Shown: one piece after another, positions 8,946-16,790 of the stretch
Layout: the number at the start of each line of letters is the position of its first letter
Numbering within the stretch: the stretch's first letter is position 1
From: Hymenobacter negativus
GTDB taxonomy: Bacteria > Bacteroidota > Bacteroidia > Cytophagales > Hymenobacteraceae
DNA: 64,000 bases
Assembly: GCF_017571495.1 (NCBI RefSeq)
Contig: NZ_JAGETZ010000007.1
Coordinates: forward strand, 62,001 to 126,000
Reading direction: 5' to 3'
Made by a program: the position numbers and the translations under genes
The notes under the pieces: generated by a model
The model's input: the letters and a program-made list of their open reading frames with translations, nothing else
The model's database searches: none
What the model was told of the DNA's origin: nothing

Positions 8946-9136
8946 CTAAACGCGCTGCCGTTCGGGCAGCCACAAGGCAATGCCGTATATGACATTGAGG
9001 AAAGTATACAACAATGCATGAATAGCCCACACCGCTGCGTAGGTCGAGGCTTGCGATACCGCCCCAAGCCAATAGCCGCAACCACTACTACGACTACAAT
9101 AGGGCAGTTTATGAGGAAGTACGTAATAGCGTCCAT
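8946..9136 (-). pseudogene. two-helix small membrane protein, frameshifted
   Basis: Two overlapping frames each hold half of a convincing small protein. From the ATG at 9136 the frame reads MDAITYFLINCP followed by a run of valines and AAIGLG, then becomes non-membrane and Cys/Pro-rich. The next frame continues from the same point as AVSQASTYAAVWAIHALLYT and ends with LWLPERQRV and a stop at 8946. Adding one G to the GGGG at 9062-9065 joins them into a 63-aa protein with two membrane helices. It is either a frameshift mutation, a sequencing error, or frameshifting in use. Confidence 0.6.
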
Positions 9137-9219
9137 GCAAGCGAGCCGGAGTGCCGTCGTCGGTAGCGGCTACGCAATCAGGAAAGAGTAATACATAGAA
9201 TGCTTGGCTGTGCCCGGCA

Positions 9220-10035
9220 CTAATTGGCCATGTTCAGGCGCGATTTCAGGCCTTTATAGCTGACCATGTCCACCTTCACTGTGCCTACAAACATCTCGGC
9301 CTGAAAAAGCACCGGAATCTTATTACGGTCGTCAGAAAAATACACCGAAATAGCGTTTTCGCCTCGGAAGAGCTTGTTGTTTGGCATTCTGGGCACCAGC
9401 TTAAAGGCGCGTACATCGCCGGCCTTGGTTTCCACCACCTCGCGCCCCTTAAACACCACTTCCAGCATGAAGTTGTCGCCGTCGAAATAGCCCGGCACGC
9501 GCACCACATCGCCCACGTGCATGCGCTCAAAATTGAGGGTGCGCAGGTAGTAAAAACCACTCACCAGCTCCAGCGAATTGTTGGCCACCTTCACCGTAGA
9601 GCGAGCGTTGTTGTGGGTGTGGTCGGTCACCTCGGCCATGTCGTGCAGGTGGTCGAACTCTACGGTTTCCTTTTTGCGGTAATTCTTCTCGGCAATCTCG
9701 CGCTGAGCGCGCAGGGGCAGAATGCTGGTGGTGTCGATATAGGCCCGCCACTGGTCGCGGATGCGCAGGAAAAAGTCGAACGAGCCGGTGGTTTTGCCAC
9801 TCACGGTGGCTTTGTAGCAGGGGCGGTCATTCACGCGCTCTAGGCTGCCGCTGGTCTCCACGGTTGCTTCGCCGCCGTTGATGAGGCCATAATGCACCGT
9901 ATATTTAATGGTTTCGCCGCGGCCAAAGCTGGATTGCGGAACGCTCCGCACGGCATCGCCAGGGCCCAGGGCCAGCTGCGCCGACGCCAATAGAAACAAA
10001 ATAGCAGGGGTAAAGATGAGCCAGCGGCGATTCAT
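9220..10035 (-). CDS. DUF3108 domain exported protein
   Basis: 271 aa from the ATG at 10035, just after a promoter box. The N-terminus MNRRWLIFTPAILFLLASAQ is a signal peptide. The body matches DUF3108: GETIKYTVHYGLINGGEATV near residue 36, a middle FFLRIRDQWRAYIDTTSILP, and RVPGYFDGDNFMLEVVFKGR later, followed by IPVLFQAEMFVGTVKVDM near the end. DUF3108 proteins are exported beta-rich proteins, possibly cell-envelope or LPS-linked, with no proven reaction. It lies downstream of recA but behind a terminator and with its own promoter. Confidence 0.85.
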   Translation of the reverse strand: MNRRWLIFTPAILFLLASAQLALGPGDAVRSVPQSSFGRGETIKYTVHYGLINGGEATVETSGSLERVNDRPCYKATVSGKTTGSFDFFLRIRDQWRAYIDTTSILPLRAQREIAEKNYRKKETVEFDHLHDMAEVTDHTHNNARSTVKVANNSLELVSGFYYLRTLNFERMHVGDVVRVPGYFDGDNFMLEVVFKGREVVETKAGDVRAFKLVPRMPNNKLFRGENAISVYFSDDRNKIPVLFQAEMFVGTVKVDMVSYKGLKSRLNMAN

Positions 10036-10099
10036 AAGGATAAATAAGAAATAGCTTACGCTGCGTTTAGACAAATGCAGTGCCAGCCCAATAATTCAC

Positions 10100-10107
10100 C
10101 AAAGATA
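10100..10107 (-). promoter_or_regulatory. -7 box TATCTTTG of the DUF3108 gene
   Basis: A consensus TATCTTTG on the minus strand lies 64 nt upstream of the ATG at 10035, directly after the recA terminator. Confidence 0.65.
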
Positions 10108-10113
10108 CAGATG

Positions 10114-10149
10114 TAAAAAAAGCCCGTTGCCTTGAGCAACGGGCTTTTA
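10114..10149 (-). terminator. Rho-independent terminator of recA
   Basis: AAGCCCGTTG, a short loop and CAACGGGCTT form a perfect stem followed by a T run on the minus strand, about 70 bp after the recA stop. Confidence 0.9.
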
Positions 10150-10219
10150 AGTTAAGAATTGGAAGTCAAAAGGTGAAACCGAATGTGGTATTACGCCTTG
10201 CCTTCAACTCCTGACCAAA

Positions 10220-11335
10220 TTACAGCGTGTCTTCGCCATCTTCCACAATGGTCAAATCGACGGGAATGATGTCTTCGTCGCCTTTGGCCATGGTGCGGAT
10301 TTTGGCTTCGATTTCCTCGGCTAGCTCAGGGTTGTCGAGCAACAAGGTTTTCACAGCTTCGCGGCCTTGGCCAATTTTCTGGTCGCCGTAGTTGAACCAC
10401 GAGCCGGATTTTCCGATGATGCCCATGTCGACGCCAAGGTCCACGATTTCACCGACTTTCGAAATGCCTTGGCCGTAAATGATGTCAAACTCGACCACTT
10501 TGAAGGGCGGTGCTACTTTGTTCTTCACCACCTTCACCTTGGTACGGTTGCCGGTTACGTTGTCTTTGTCTTCCTTAATTTGGCCAATGCGACGGATATC
10601 GAGGCGAACGGAAGCGTAGAATTTCAGGGCGTTACCACCGGTGGTGGTTTCGGGCGAGCCAAACATCACGCCGATTTTTTCGCGCAGCTGGTTGATGAAA
10701 ATGCAGCAGCAGCCGGTCTTGTTGATGGTGCCGGTGAGCTTACGCAAGGCTTGGCTCATGAGGCGGGCGTGCAGGCCCACTTTCGAGTCGCCCATGTCGC
10801 CTTCTAGTTCGCCTTTGGGCACAAGGGCAGCCACGGAGTCAATAACAATGATGTCAATCGCACCCGAAGAAATCAACTGGTCGGCGATTTCGAGGGCTTG
10901 CTCGCCGTTATCGGGCTGGGCGATGAGTAGGTTGCTGGTATCAATGCCCAGCTTCTCAGCATATGATTTGTCGAAGGCGTGCTCGGCGTCGATGAACGCG
11001 GCCATGCCACCTTTTTTCTGCGCTTCGGCAATCATGTGCATCGTCAGCGTGGTTTTACCCGACGATTCCGGGCCGTAGATTTCAATCACACGGCCACGAG
11101 GCACACCGCCAATGCCAAGGGCAATGTCGAGCGAGAGCGAGCCGGTGCTGATGCTCGGAATGTCGCCCACCTTGTTGTCGGAGAGCTTCATCACGGTGCC
11201 TTTGCCGTAAGCTTTGTCCAGCTTGTCGAGCGTAAGCTGAAGGGCTTTCATTTTTTCGGCAGCGACATTCATATCGCCTTTCTCCGCTTTTTCAACTTTA
11301 TCGGCTTTGGGGGCCGTTTTGGTAGCTAGTGCCAT
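10220..11335 (-). CDS. recA: recombinase A
   Basis: 371 aa. RecA forms filaments on single-stranded DNA, catalyses strand exchange and triggers LexA cleavage. The Walker A motif GPESSGKTT is at about residues 88-96; [18 protein letters not shown], the L2-region motif [20 protein letters not shown] and [14 protein letters not shown] are all intact. The N-terminus carries a 20-residue Lys/Ala-rich extension, and the tail is acidic. A promoter-like TTG-N18-TAACTTTA lies at 11370-11399. No SOS box can be confidently named. Confidence 0.98.
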   Translation of the reverse strand: MALATKTAPKADKVEKAEKGDMNVAAEKMKALQLTLDKLDKAYGKGTVMKLSDNKVGDIPSISTGSLSLDIALGIGGVPRGRVIEIYGPESSGKTTLTMHMIAEAQKKGGMAAFIDAEHAFDKSYAEKLGIDTSNLLIAQPDNGEQALEIADQLISSGAIDIIVIDSVAALVPKGELEGDMGDSKVGLHARLMSQALRKLTGTINKTGCCCIFINQLREKIGVMFGSPETTTGGNALKFYASVRLDIRRIGQIKEDKDNVTGNRTKVKVVKNKVAPPFKVVEFDIIYGQGISKVGEIVDLGVDMGIIGKSGSWFNYGDQKIGQGREAVKTLLLDNPELAEEIEAKIRTMAKGDEDIIPVDLTIVEDGEDTL

Positions 11336-11369
11336 GTTGGGGTGTTTGAGAAAAAGGAATTAGGTTTGG

Positions 11370-11399
11370 TAAAGTTAAGGGTTTTAGCGACGCTGCAAT
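11370..11399 (-). promoter_or_regulatory. Putative recA promoter
   Basis: On the minus strand ATTG and TAACTTTA are 18 nt apart (7/8 to the TAnnTTTG box), with the start codon 35 nt downstream. Confidence 0.45.
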
Positions 11400-11501
11400 C
11401 AGATAATTCTATTCCTCAGTTAAAACTTCGAATAGGCCCTTTTGCGACGGCTTTTTCTAACACACTGCCTACTGGAATCGTGCCGTAGAAAGCGGAAATA
11501 T

Positions 11502-12749
11502 ATGAGGAATTATCTAAAAATTTTAGTTGGCCTTGTGGCTGTGCTAATTAGAGTGGAAACAGCACAGGCGCAACTGGACAATCGTGCATTTACGAGTCCC
11601 CGACCGGGCCGGCCAGAAGGCCATATGGAAATGGATAATTTGCTAAATGAGCAAGGAAAGGAGATGGACTCTGTGACAGCGAATGTCATTCGCGCAGCAA
11701 TTCCTGCTGTTGCTGGGGACCTGCGCCTTTCCCTCAACGCCTTTACCTTCTTCAAAGACAACGAGTACTTCAACAAGATTGTTGATGGCTACACCTTATT
11801 CGGCACCCAGCTGAATCCGCAGTTGGTCTATTATCCAAGTAAAGATTTGCGACTGGAAGCCGGCGTGTTCATCTGGAAGGATTTTGGCAACCCGCAGTTG
11901 CAGCAGGTGCGCCCTACGTACCGCGCTACTTGGACTAAGGACAAGCATCAGTTTACCCTTGGGAATATTCGCGCCAACCTGAGCCACGGCTACATTGAGC
12001 CGATGTTCAACTTTGAGCGAGTAATACTAAACCCACTGGAAGAAGGCTTGCAATACCGCTACCTCGGCAACAAGCTGTTTGTGGATGTGTGGGTGGACTG
12101 GCAGCGACAGCAGTACCGCTACAGCAACTACCAAGAAGAAATTGCCGGTGGCCTAAGCAGCAGCTATACCCTGACGCAGCCGGAAAACGCCATTCAGGTG
12201 GCACTGCCTTTTCAGTTCACGGCTATTCATCACGGCGGACAGATTGACACTTTGAATAAACCGCTGCAAACACTGTTCAACGAAGCTGTGGGGATTGAGG
12301 CGCGCATGCTGCTGGGGAGCCGGCAACGCGCCCTGCGCTTCAACGGCTACGTGCTCGGCTTTCAAGACAACTCACCCACGCAAGGCCAGAACCCTTTTAA
12401 ATACGGCAACGGGCTCTACCTGAATACCACTCTTGAAACGCGCTATGCCGACGTGATGCTGAGCTATTGGCAGGGCTCGCGCTTCATTGCGCCGCTGGGG
12501 GGCGACTTATACCAGAGCGCCTCACGCACCGTGTCGAATCCCGAGTTTCTGGACCGCCAACGGAAGCTGTTGCTGGTGCGTCTGTTGCGCGACTTCCGCA
12601 TCTCGGATGCGGCAGCGCTCACGGTGCGTGTTGAGCCACTGTACGATTTCAACGCCAAGCTGCTGGACTTCTCGTTTGGGGTGTATTTAAACTTCCGGCA
12701 GGAATGGCTGCTGGGCAACGTAGGCAAACGGGTGCGGGTGGGGCAGTAA
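11502..12749 (+). CDS. outer-membrane beta-barrel protein, hypothetical
   Basis: 415 aa from the ATG at 11502; the start upstream in frame is dominated by Cys/Arg and lacks a signal peptide, while MRNYLKILVGLVAVLIRVET ends in an A-Q-A signal-peptidase site. Most of the chain is alternating aromatic/polar strands (for example LRLEAGVFIWKDFGN, YLNTTLETRYADVMLSYWQG) ending in the aromatic strand FSFGVYLNFRQEWLL. This looks like a 14-18-strand barrel. It has no plug or TonB box and no recognised family. It converges with the GNAT gene. Confidence 0.7.
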   Translation: MRNYLKILVGLVAVLIRVETAQAQLDNRAFTSPRPGRPEGHMEMDNLLNEQGKEMDSVTANVIRAAIPAVAGDLRLSLNAFTFFKDNEYFNKIVDGYTLFGTQLNPQLVYYPSKDLRLEAGVFIWKDFGNPQLQQVRPTYRATWTKDKHQFTLGNIRANLSHGYIEPMFNFERVILNPLEEGLQYRYLGNKLFVDVWVDWQRQQYRYSNYQEEIAGGLSSSYTLTQPENAIQVALPFQFTAIHHGGQIDTLNKPLQTLFNEAVGIEARMLLGSRQRALRFNGYVLGFQDNSPTQGQNPFKYGNGLYLNTTLETRYADVMLSYWQGSRFIAPLGGDLYQSASRTVSNPEFLDRQRKLLLVRLLRDFRISDAAALTVRVEPLYDFNAKLLDFSFGVYLNFRQEWLLGNVGKRVRVGQ

Positions 12750-12760
12750 GGGGCGGCACG

Positions 12761-12810
12761 GGCTTTCGCTTGTGCAATCACCACTAGTTTGCACAGCGCA
12801 AGCTAAAGCT
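12761..12810. terminator. imperfect hairpin between convergent genes
   Basis: GCTTTCGCTTGTGCAA and TTGCACAGCGCAAGCTAAAGC can pair imperfectly in the gap between the barrel and the GNAT genes; it may act on both transcripts. Confidence 0.4.
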
Positions 12811-13361
12811 TATGCCACATCCCGTGCCAGCCACAACCGGCAAATGCGGCTCATGGCGTCAGAATTGCGGAACCAGAGCGGCCGTTTGGGCGGCGGCTCA
12901 TGTTGGAAGCCCACGGCGCGGGCCACGGCTTGGCCCCGCTCGTTGCTCTGGAAGCAGCGCACAAGCAGTCGCTGGCGGTCCAATTGCCCAAAGCCAAAAT
13001 CAATAATCGCGGCCAAGGCTTCCCGTGCATAGCCCTGGCCCTCGGCAGCGGCAGCCAGGTAGTAGCCAATTTCGGCTTGTCCTTTTTGCTGGGGCATGAT
13101 GCAGATGTCGCCCAGGTAGGAACCTGCCATGCGGTCCCAGATGCCAAACACGTAGAAGCGTCCCGTGCGCCAGTCATCGGCAAACGCGCGCAGAGCAGCC
13201 CGGGCATCGGAAATGGAGCGCACGGCCTGCAACCGGTCGGGGAAGGAGGGCTGGAAGCGTGCCCGGTCGGCGTGGAGCAGGGCGAAGAAAGCCTCGGCGT
13301 CGGCCGCTTCGTAGGGGCGCAGGCAAAGGCGGGCAGTAAGGAGCGGGTCTGTCTGAACCAC
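12810..13361 (-). CDS. GNAT acetyltransferase, RimJ/RimL type
   Basis: 183 aa. The pattern LLTARLCLRPYEAADAEAFF at the N-terminus and the acetyl-CoA loop GYYLAAAAEGQGYAREALAA place it in the RimJ/RimL-like GNAT group that acetylates protein N-termini or small amines. The remaining core motifs LGDICIMPQQ and RLLVRCFQSNERGQAVARAV are also present. The GTG start at 13361 lies inside a CGGATT-type repeat arm, so the repeat supplies the start codon. Substrate unknown. Confidence 0.85.
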   Translation of the reverse strand: MVQTDPLLTARLCLRPYEAADAEAFFALLHADRARFQPSFPDRLQAVRSISDARAALRAFADDWRTGRFYVFGIWDRMAGSYLGDICIMPQQKGQAEIGYYLAAAAEGQGYAREALAAIIDFGFGQLDRQRLLVRCFQSNERGQAVARAVGFQHEPPPKRPLWFRNSDAMSRICRLWLARDVA

Positions 13362-13534
13362 GGATTTAGCGGATTCTGCGGATTTCGGGAATGATTGCCT
13401 GATTACGGTTGTGCCAGGCGAAGGTGGTGGTTTAACAGAAAAGGCAGCCCGAAGGCTGCCTTTTCAAGGAAATATACAGATGAGCACTTCTGCCAGGAAA
13501 ACATTCCCAAAATCCGGCCAATCCGCAGTTCAGA
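13352..13534. repeat. CGGATT-iteron inverted repeat bracketing a terminator
   Basis: Left arm 13352-13385 (TCTGAACCACGGATT...) and right arm 13509-13534 (inverse, one CGGATT unit shorter) enclose the terminator at 13439-13464. The left arm overlaps the start of the GNAT gene and the right arm abuts the stop codon of the next gene. The same arrangement occurs at 42502-42689. Confidence 0.75.
13439..13464 (-). terminator. Rho-independent terminator
   Basis: AAAAGGCAGCC and GGCTGCCTTTT form a tight stem, 70 bp after the stop of the 13535 gene. Confidence 0.85.
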
Positions 13535-13960
13535 TTACTTGTTTTCGCCCACGTATTGGCTAGGGCTACCTAGGGCCTGCTGGGTCCGCATAACATTCAC
13601 CTGCCGGGCGGCTTCGTTGAAGAATTCGAGGCGGCGGATGAGCATTTCCTTTACCAGCACACGGCCTTCGGGCGTGCGCATGGTGCCGCGCTTATCGGCT
13701 AGCACGCGCTGCATGGCGGCCAGCGTTTGGTCTTCGTGCTTCATGAACTGCTGCTGGAACTCGGCCAGCCGGGCTACGCCGCTGGCCGAAAGGGCGAAGT
13801 CTTCGCCGGCACCCTGGTTCAGCACTTCACACAGCACATACACTTCAATGGGCAAGCTCGTTTCGAGGGCTGTGGTGCGTAGGTCGAGGCCAGCGGCCAG
13901 AGCGTCGAGGATGATGCGCACATTGCGCTCAAATTGCTGATAGTAGGCTTGGGCTTCCAT
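13535..13960 (-). CDS. conserved hypothetical helical protein
   Basis: 141 aa from the ATG at 13960, beginning EAQAYYQQFERNVRIILDAL; the earlier TTG two codons upstream is less likely. The protein is almost all amphipathic helix, with LPIEVYVLCEVLNQGAGEDF in the middle and no signal or membrane segment. No family is recognised. It follows moxR by 136 bp across a repeat hairpin, so it may or may not be in the same transcript. Confidence 0.65.
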   Translation of the reverse strand: MEAQAYYQQFERNVRIILDALAAGLDLRTTALETSLPIEVYVLCEVLNQGAGEDFALSASGVARLAEFQQQFMKHEDQTLAAMQRVLADKRGTMRTPEGRVLVKEMLIRRLEFFNEAARQVNVMRTQQALGSPSQYVGENK

Positions 13961-13988
13961 TTTCAAATAGGGACTTTACGGGCACAAA

Positions 13989-14084
13989 GAACGTCATGCT
14001 AAGCGAAGTCGAAACATCTGCACCGAGGAAGTAAATAATTACTCTCGCAGTAGAGATGCTTCGAATTCGCTTAGCATGACGTTC
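13989..14084. repeat. long inverted repeat (GAACGTCATGC family)
   Basis: Arms start GAACGTCATGCTAAGCGAA and match their inverse over 31 bp with two mismatches, with about 34 nt between. Same core as repeats at 19219 and 39611. Confidence 0.85.
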
Positions 14085-14096
14085 CTCTATGGTCGT

Positions 14097-15062
14097 CTAT
14101 AATAACTCTTTCACAATCTGCTCTACGCCGATGCCCTCGGCTTCAGCTTTGAAGTTGCGCACAAGGCGGTGGCGCAATATCGGCACGGCAACGGCGCGTA
14201 CGTCTTCAATGTCGGGCGAGTATTTGCCATTGAGCAGAGCGTTGCACTTCGCGCCCACGATGAGGTGCTGCGAGGCCCGCGGGCCGGCGCCCCATTCCAA
14301 CAATTGGTTGGTGCGGGGGGCGGCGCGCTCGGTTTTGGGGCGAGTTTTGTGCACAAGGCTTACAGCGTATTCTACCACGTTGTCGGCCACCGGCACCCGG
14401 CGCACCAACTCCTGAAAGGCCTGGATATCGGCCGCGTGGAGCACTTTGCTAACCGTCTGCTTGATGTTAGAAGTCGTGTTTTTGACGATGTTCAGTTCTT
14501 CCGCATAAGTAGGGTAACCTAGCTCGATGTTGAACATAAACCGGTCGAGTTGGGCTTCGGGCAACGGGTACGTGCCTTCTTGCTCGATGGGGTTCTGCGT
14601 AGCCAGCACGAAGAACGGACGGCTCAGCGGATAGCGCTGCCCGGCTACCGTTACGGCGTATTCCTGCATGCTTTCGAGCAGGGCTGCCTGGGTCTTGGGC
14701 GGCGTCCGGTTGATTTCGTCGGCCAGGATGATGTTGGCGAAAATGGGGCCTTTCACGAAGTGAAAATCCCGCTGCTGGTTCATCGTTTCGGAGCCCACGA
14801 TGTCGGAAGGCATCAAATCAGGCGTGAACTGGATGCGGTTGAACGACAAGTCCAGCGAATCAGCAATGGTCTGAATCAGCAGGGTCTTGGCCAAGCCAGG
14901 TACGCCCACCAACAGGCTGTGCCCCTGCGAAAATACGGCGGTGAGTACCAACCGGACCACTTCGTCCTGTCCTACGATGACCTTGCCGATTTCCTGGCGC
15001 AGCTTCTGGAAGGAGGCAGCCAAGGCATCAGCAGCTTCTTTGTCGTTTTGAAATTGAGCCAT
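14097..15062 (-). CDS. MoxR-family AAA+ ATPase
   Basis: 321 aa. MoxR ATPases act as chaperones for metal insertion or complex assembly and usually work with von Willebrand A (BatA/B) proteins. The Walker A motif GVPGLAKT is near residue 48, Walker B is IILADEINRTPPKTQAALLE, and sensor 1 is FVLATQNPIEQEGTYPLPEA followed by QLDRFM. The C-terminal lid with TNQLLEWGAGPRASQ is also typical. No DUF58 or VWA gene follows here; the only Bat-type gene in the window is batD at 59566. It lies 99 bp after the SurA-like gene. Confidence 0.93.
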   Translation of the reverse strand: MAQFQNDKEAADALAASFQKLRQEIGKVIVGQDEVVRLVLTAVFSQGHSLLVGVPGLAKTLLIQTIADSLDLSFNRIQFTPDLMPSDIVGSETMNQQRDFHFVKGPIFANIILADEINRTPPKTQAALLESMQEYAVTVAGQRYPLSRPFFVLATQNPIEQEGTYPLPEAQLDRFMFNIELGYPTYAEELNIVKNTTSNIKQTVSKVLHAADIQAFQELVRRVPVADNVVEYAVSLVHKTRPKTERAAPRTNQLLEWGAGPRASQHLIVGAKCNALLNGKYSPDIEDVRAVAVPILRHRLVRNFKAEAEGIGVEQIVKELL

Positions 15063-15085
15063 TCGGAAGAAAAGATAGTAAGCTT

Positions 15086-15116
15086 GTCATCCTGAGCATT
15101 GCAAAGGACCTTCGCA
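15086..15116. repeat. single arm of GTCATCCTGAG repeat
   Basis: A half copy (GTCATCCTGAGCATTGCAAA...) of the repeat at 8042-8129, without its inverse partner, 24 bp upstream of moxR. Confidence 0.6.
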
Positions 15117-15160
15117 ACCCCAGACAACCCGCCGTATTTAATTGGTAGCTGCCGTCAACG

Positions 15161-16552
15161 TTACCTGTCGGCTACGTCCAGCACTTTGCACTGCGCATAC
15201 TCAGGAGCAATTTCCAGGTACACGGTGCCGCGGTTTTTCAGGAACCACTCGTCCAACGCTTTGTTTTTCTTCTCGTTGAGGGCCGCCGCGGCAATTTTCT
15301 GATAGTCGTCCTGCAGGTTGGCCTGATGGGGCGGGGTGTTCGACTTTAGATACAGAATGCGCATGGCGTCCTTGCCGTCGTCGGTGCGGTAGGGCAGGGG
15401 CGGCGTGATGTGGCCCACCTTCATGGTATCGATAGTGAAGAAGATGCCGGGGTCGAGCTTATCGAGGGGCAAGCGCGTGCCACCATCCTGCCGGTTTTGG
15501 AGCAGGCCACCGTTGCCGCTGCTGTTTTTATCCGAAGAGTTTTCTTTGGCCGCTTTCGCAAAGCTGATGCTGTCGCTCAAAATCTGGCGGCGCAGCTTCA
15601 CCAGTGTAGCTGCCGAGGCACCCGCATCAGCCGTGCCGGTTTCGGGCTTGAGCAGGATGTGACGCGTAGAATACGTGTTGCCCTTGCGCTCGATAAACTG
15701 AATAAGGTGGAAGCCGAACTGCGACTGTACCACCGGCGACATCTGCCCTGGCTCCAGCTTCATCGAAGCCGCTTCATACTCCGGTACCAGTTCACCGCGC
15801 TTGAAAAAGCCCAAGTAGCCGCCTTCCTTAGCTGAGCCCGGGTCTTCGGAATATTGCTTAGCCAGCGTGGCAAAATCAGCTCCGGCCAGCACCTGCGCCC
15901 GAATATCATTCAGTTTGGCAATGGCAGCCTGTTTAGCTTTTTCGTTCACTTGCGCCGGAATCACAATCTGGCCCACTTCCACTTCCGTGCTGAAGTAAGG
16001 CAGGCTATCCTTGGGCACCTTGCTAAAGTATTGCGAAACCTCGCGCGGCGTCACGGCTACTTTACCCGTGATGGTTTCCTGCATTTTTTGCTGGGTAAGC
16101 TGGTCCTTAATCTGGGGACGCAGGTCGTCTTTCAGGGTTTTGATGGGCTTGTTGTACTGCTCTTCAAGGCGCTTTTCGGAACCAATCTGCTGCACGAAGT
16201 AGGCCATGCGACGGTCCACTTCATTGTTCACCTGCTGGTCGGTCACGGTCACGGAGTCTACTTCAGCGCGGGCCAGCATCAGCTTATTCAGTACCAGACT
16301 CTGCAGAATTTTGCACTTCAAATCCGGGGGAATTGCCTTGCCTTCGGCGCGGGCTACTTCCTGCGCATAGATGAGTTCCACTTCGGAGCGAAGCACAATC
16401 TGGTTGTCTACTTTCACGACGATGCCGTCCAGAAGCTGCTGCCCCTTGGGCCGACTGATGCCCAGCTGTGCCTGGGAGGCGGGGGCAAAGCCTAGTAATA
16501 ACACCACCGTAAGCAGGGCCGATGCCACTGCGCGATTCACTTTAACAAGCAT
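15161..16552 (-). CDS. SurA-like periplasmic peptidyl-prolyl isomerase
   Basis: 463 aa from the ATG at 16552, which starts a signal peptide ending near FAPASQAQ; upstream residues in frame are not peptide-like. A SurA N-terminal region (residues about 45-170) is followed by two parvulin-type stretches: VEVGQIVIPAQV...GADFATLAKQYSEDPGSAKE and YSTRHILLKPE...SISFAKAAKENSSDKNSSGN. SurA helps outer-membrane barrels fold. It is adjacent to a second parvulin gene (16791) on the same strand, forming a foldase pair, with an inverted repeat between them. Confidence 0.9.
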   Translation of the reverse strand: MLVKVNRAVASALLTVVLLLGFAPASQAQLGISRPKGQQLLDGIVVKVDNQIVLRSEVELIYAQEVARAEGKAIPPDLKCKILQSLVLNKLMLARAEVDSVTVTDQQVNNEVDRRMAYFVQQIGSEKRLEEQYNKPIKTLKDDLRPQIKDQLTQQKMQETITGKVAVTPREVSQYFSKVPKDSLPYFSTEVEVGQIVIPAQVNEKAKQAAIAKLNDIRAQVLAGADFATLAKQYSEDPGSAKEGGYLGFFKRGELVPEYEAASMKLEPGQMSPVVQSQFGFHLIQFIERKGNTYSTRHILLKPETGTADAGASAATLVKLRRQILSDSISFAKAAKENSSDKNSSGNGGLLQNRQDGGTRLPLDKLDPGIFFTIDTMKVGHITPPLPYRTDDGKDAMRILYLKSNTPPHQANLQDDYQKIAAAALNEKKNKALDEWFLKNRGTVYLEIAPEYAQCKVLDVADR

Positions 16553-16703
16553 AGAAGAGTAATTAACGCCCGCCGGCAAGGTGCCAGGGCCGGACCCGTG
16601 AGCAGCTAACACGCAAACGGGCACACAAATTTCATGATAAATCCGTCGGCAGACAAAAACAAGGAGCCCGAGGAGCTGCAGAAGGTTGCAGGCTTAAAAC
16701 ACT

Positions 16704-16782
16704 TGTCAGTTAACGGCGAGCAGTTAGCAGTGAGCTCTCCCGTAGTAGATGCTCATCGCTAACTGCTCGCCATTAACTGACA
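16704..16782. repeat. long inverted repeat between the two foldase genes
   Basis: Arms 16704-16735 and 16751-16782 (32 bp, three mismatches; TGTCAGTTAA...GAGC) form a hairpin that touches the end of the 16791 gene. A different sequence family from the GTCATGCT hairpins. Confidence 0.8.
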
Positions 16783-16790
16783 GATGCTGT

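Noticed and set aside
15173-16750. Parvulin genes and moxR as one conserved system
   Set aside because: Repeats and a 99-bp gap separate them and no known link exists; adjacency alone was not enough.
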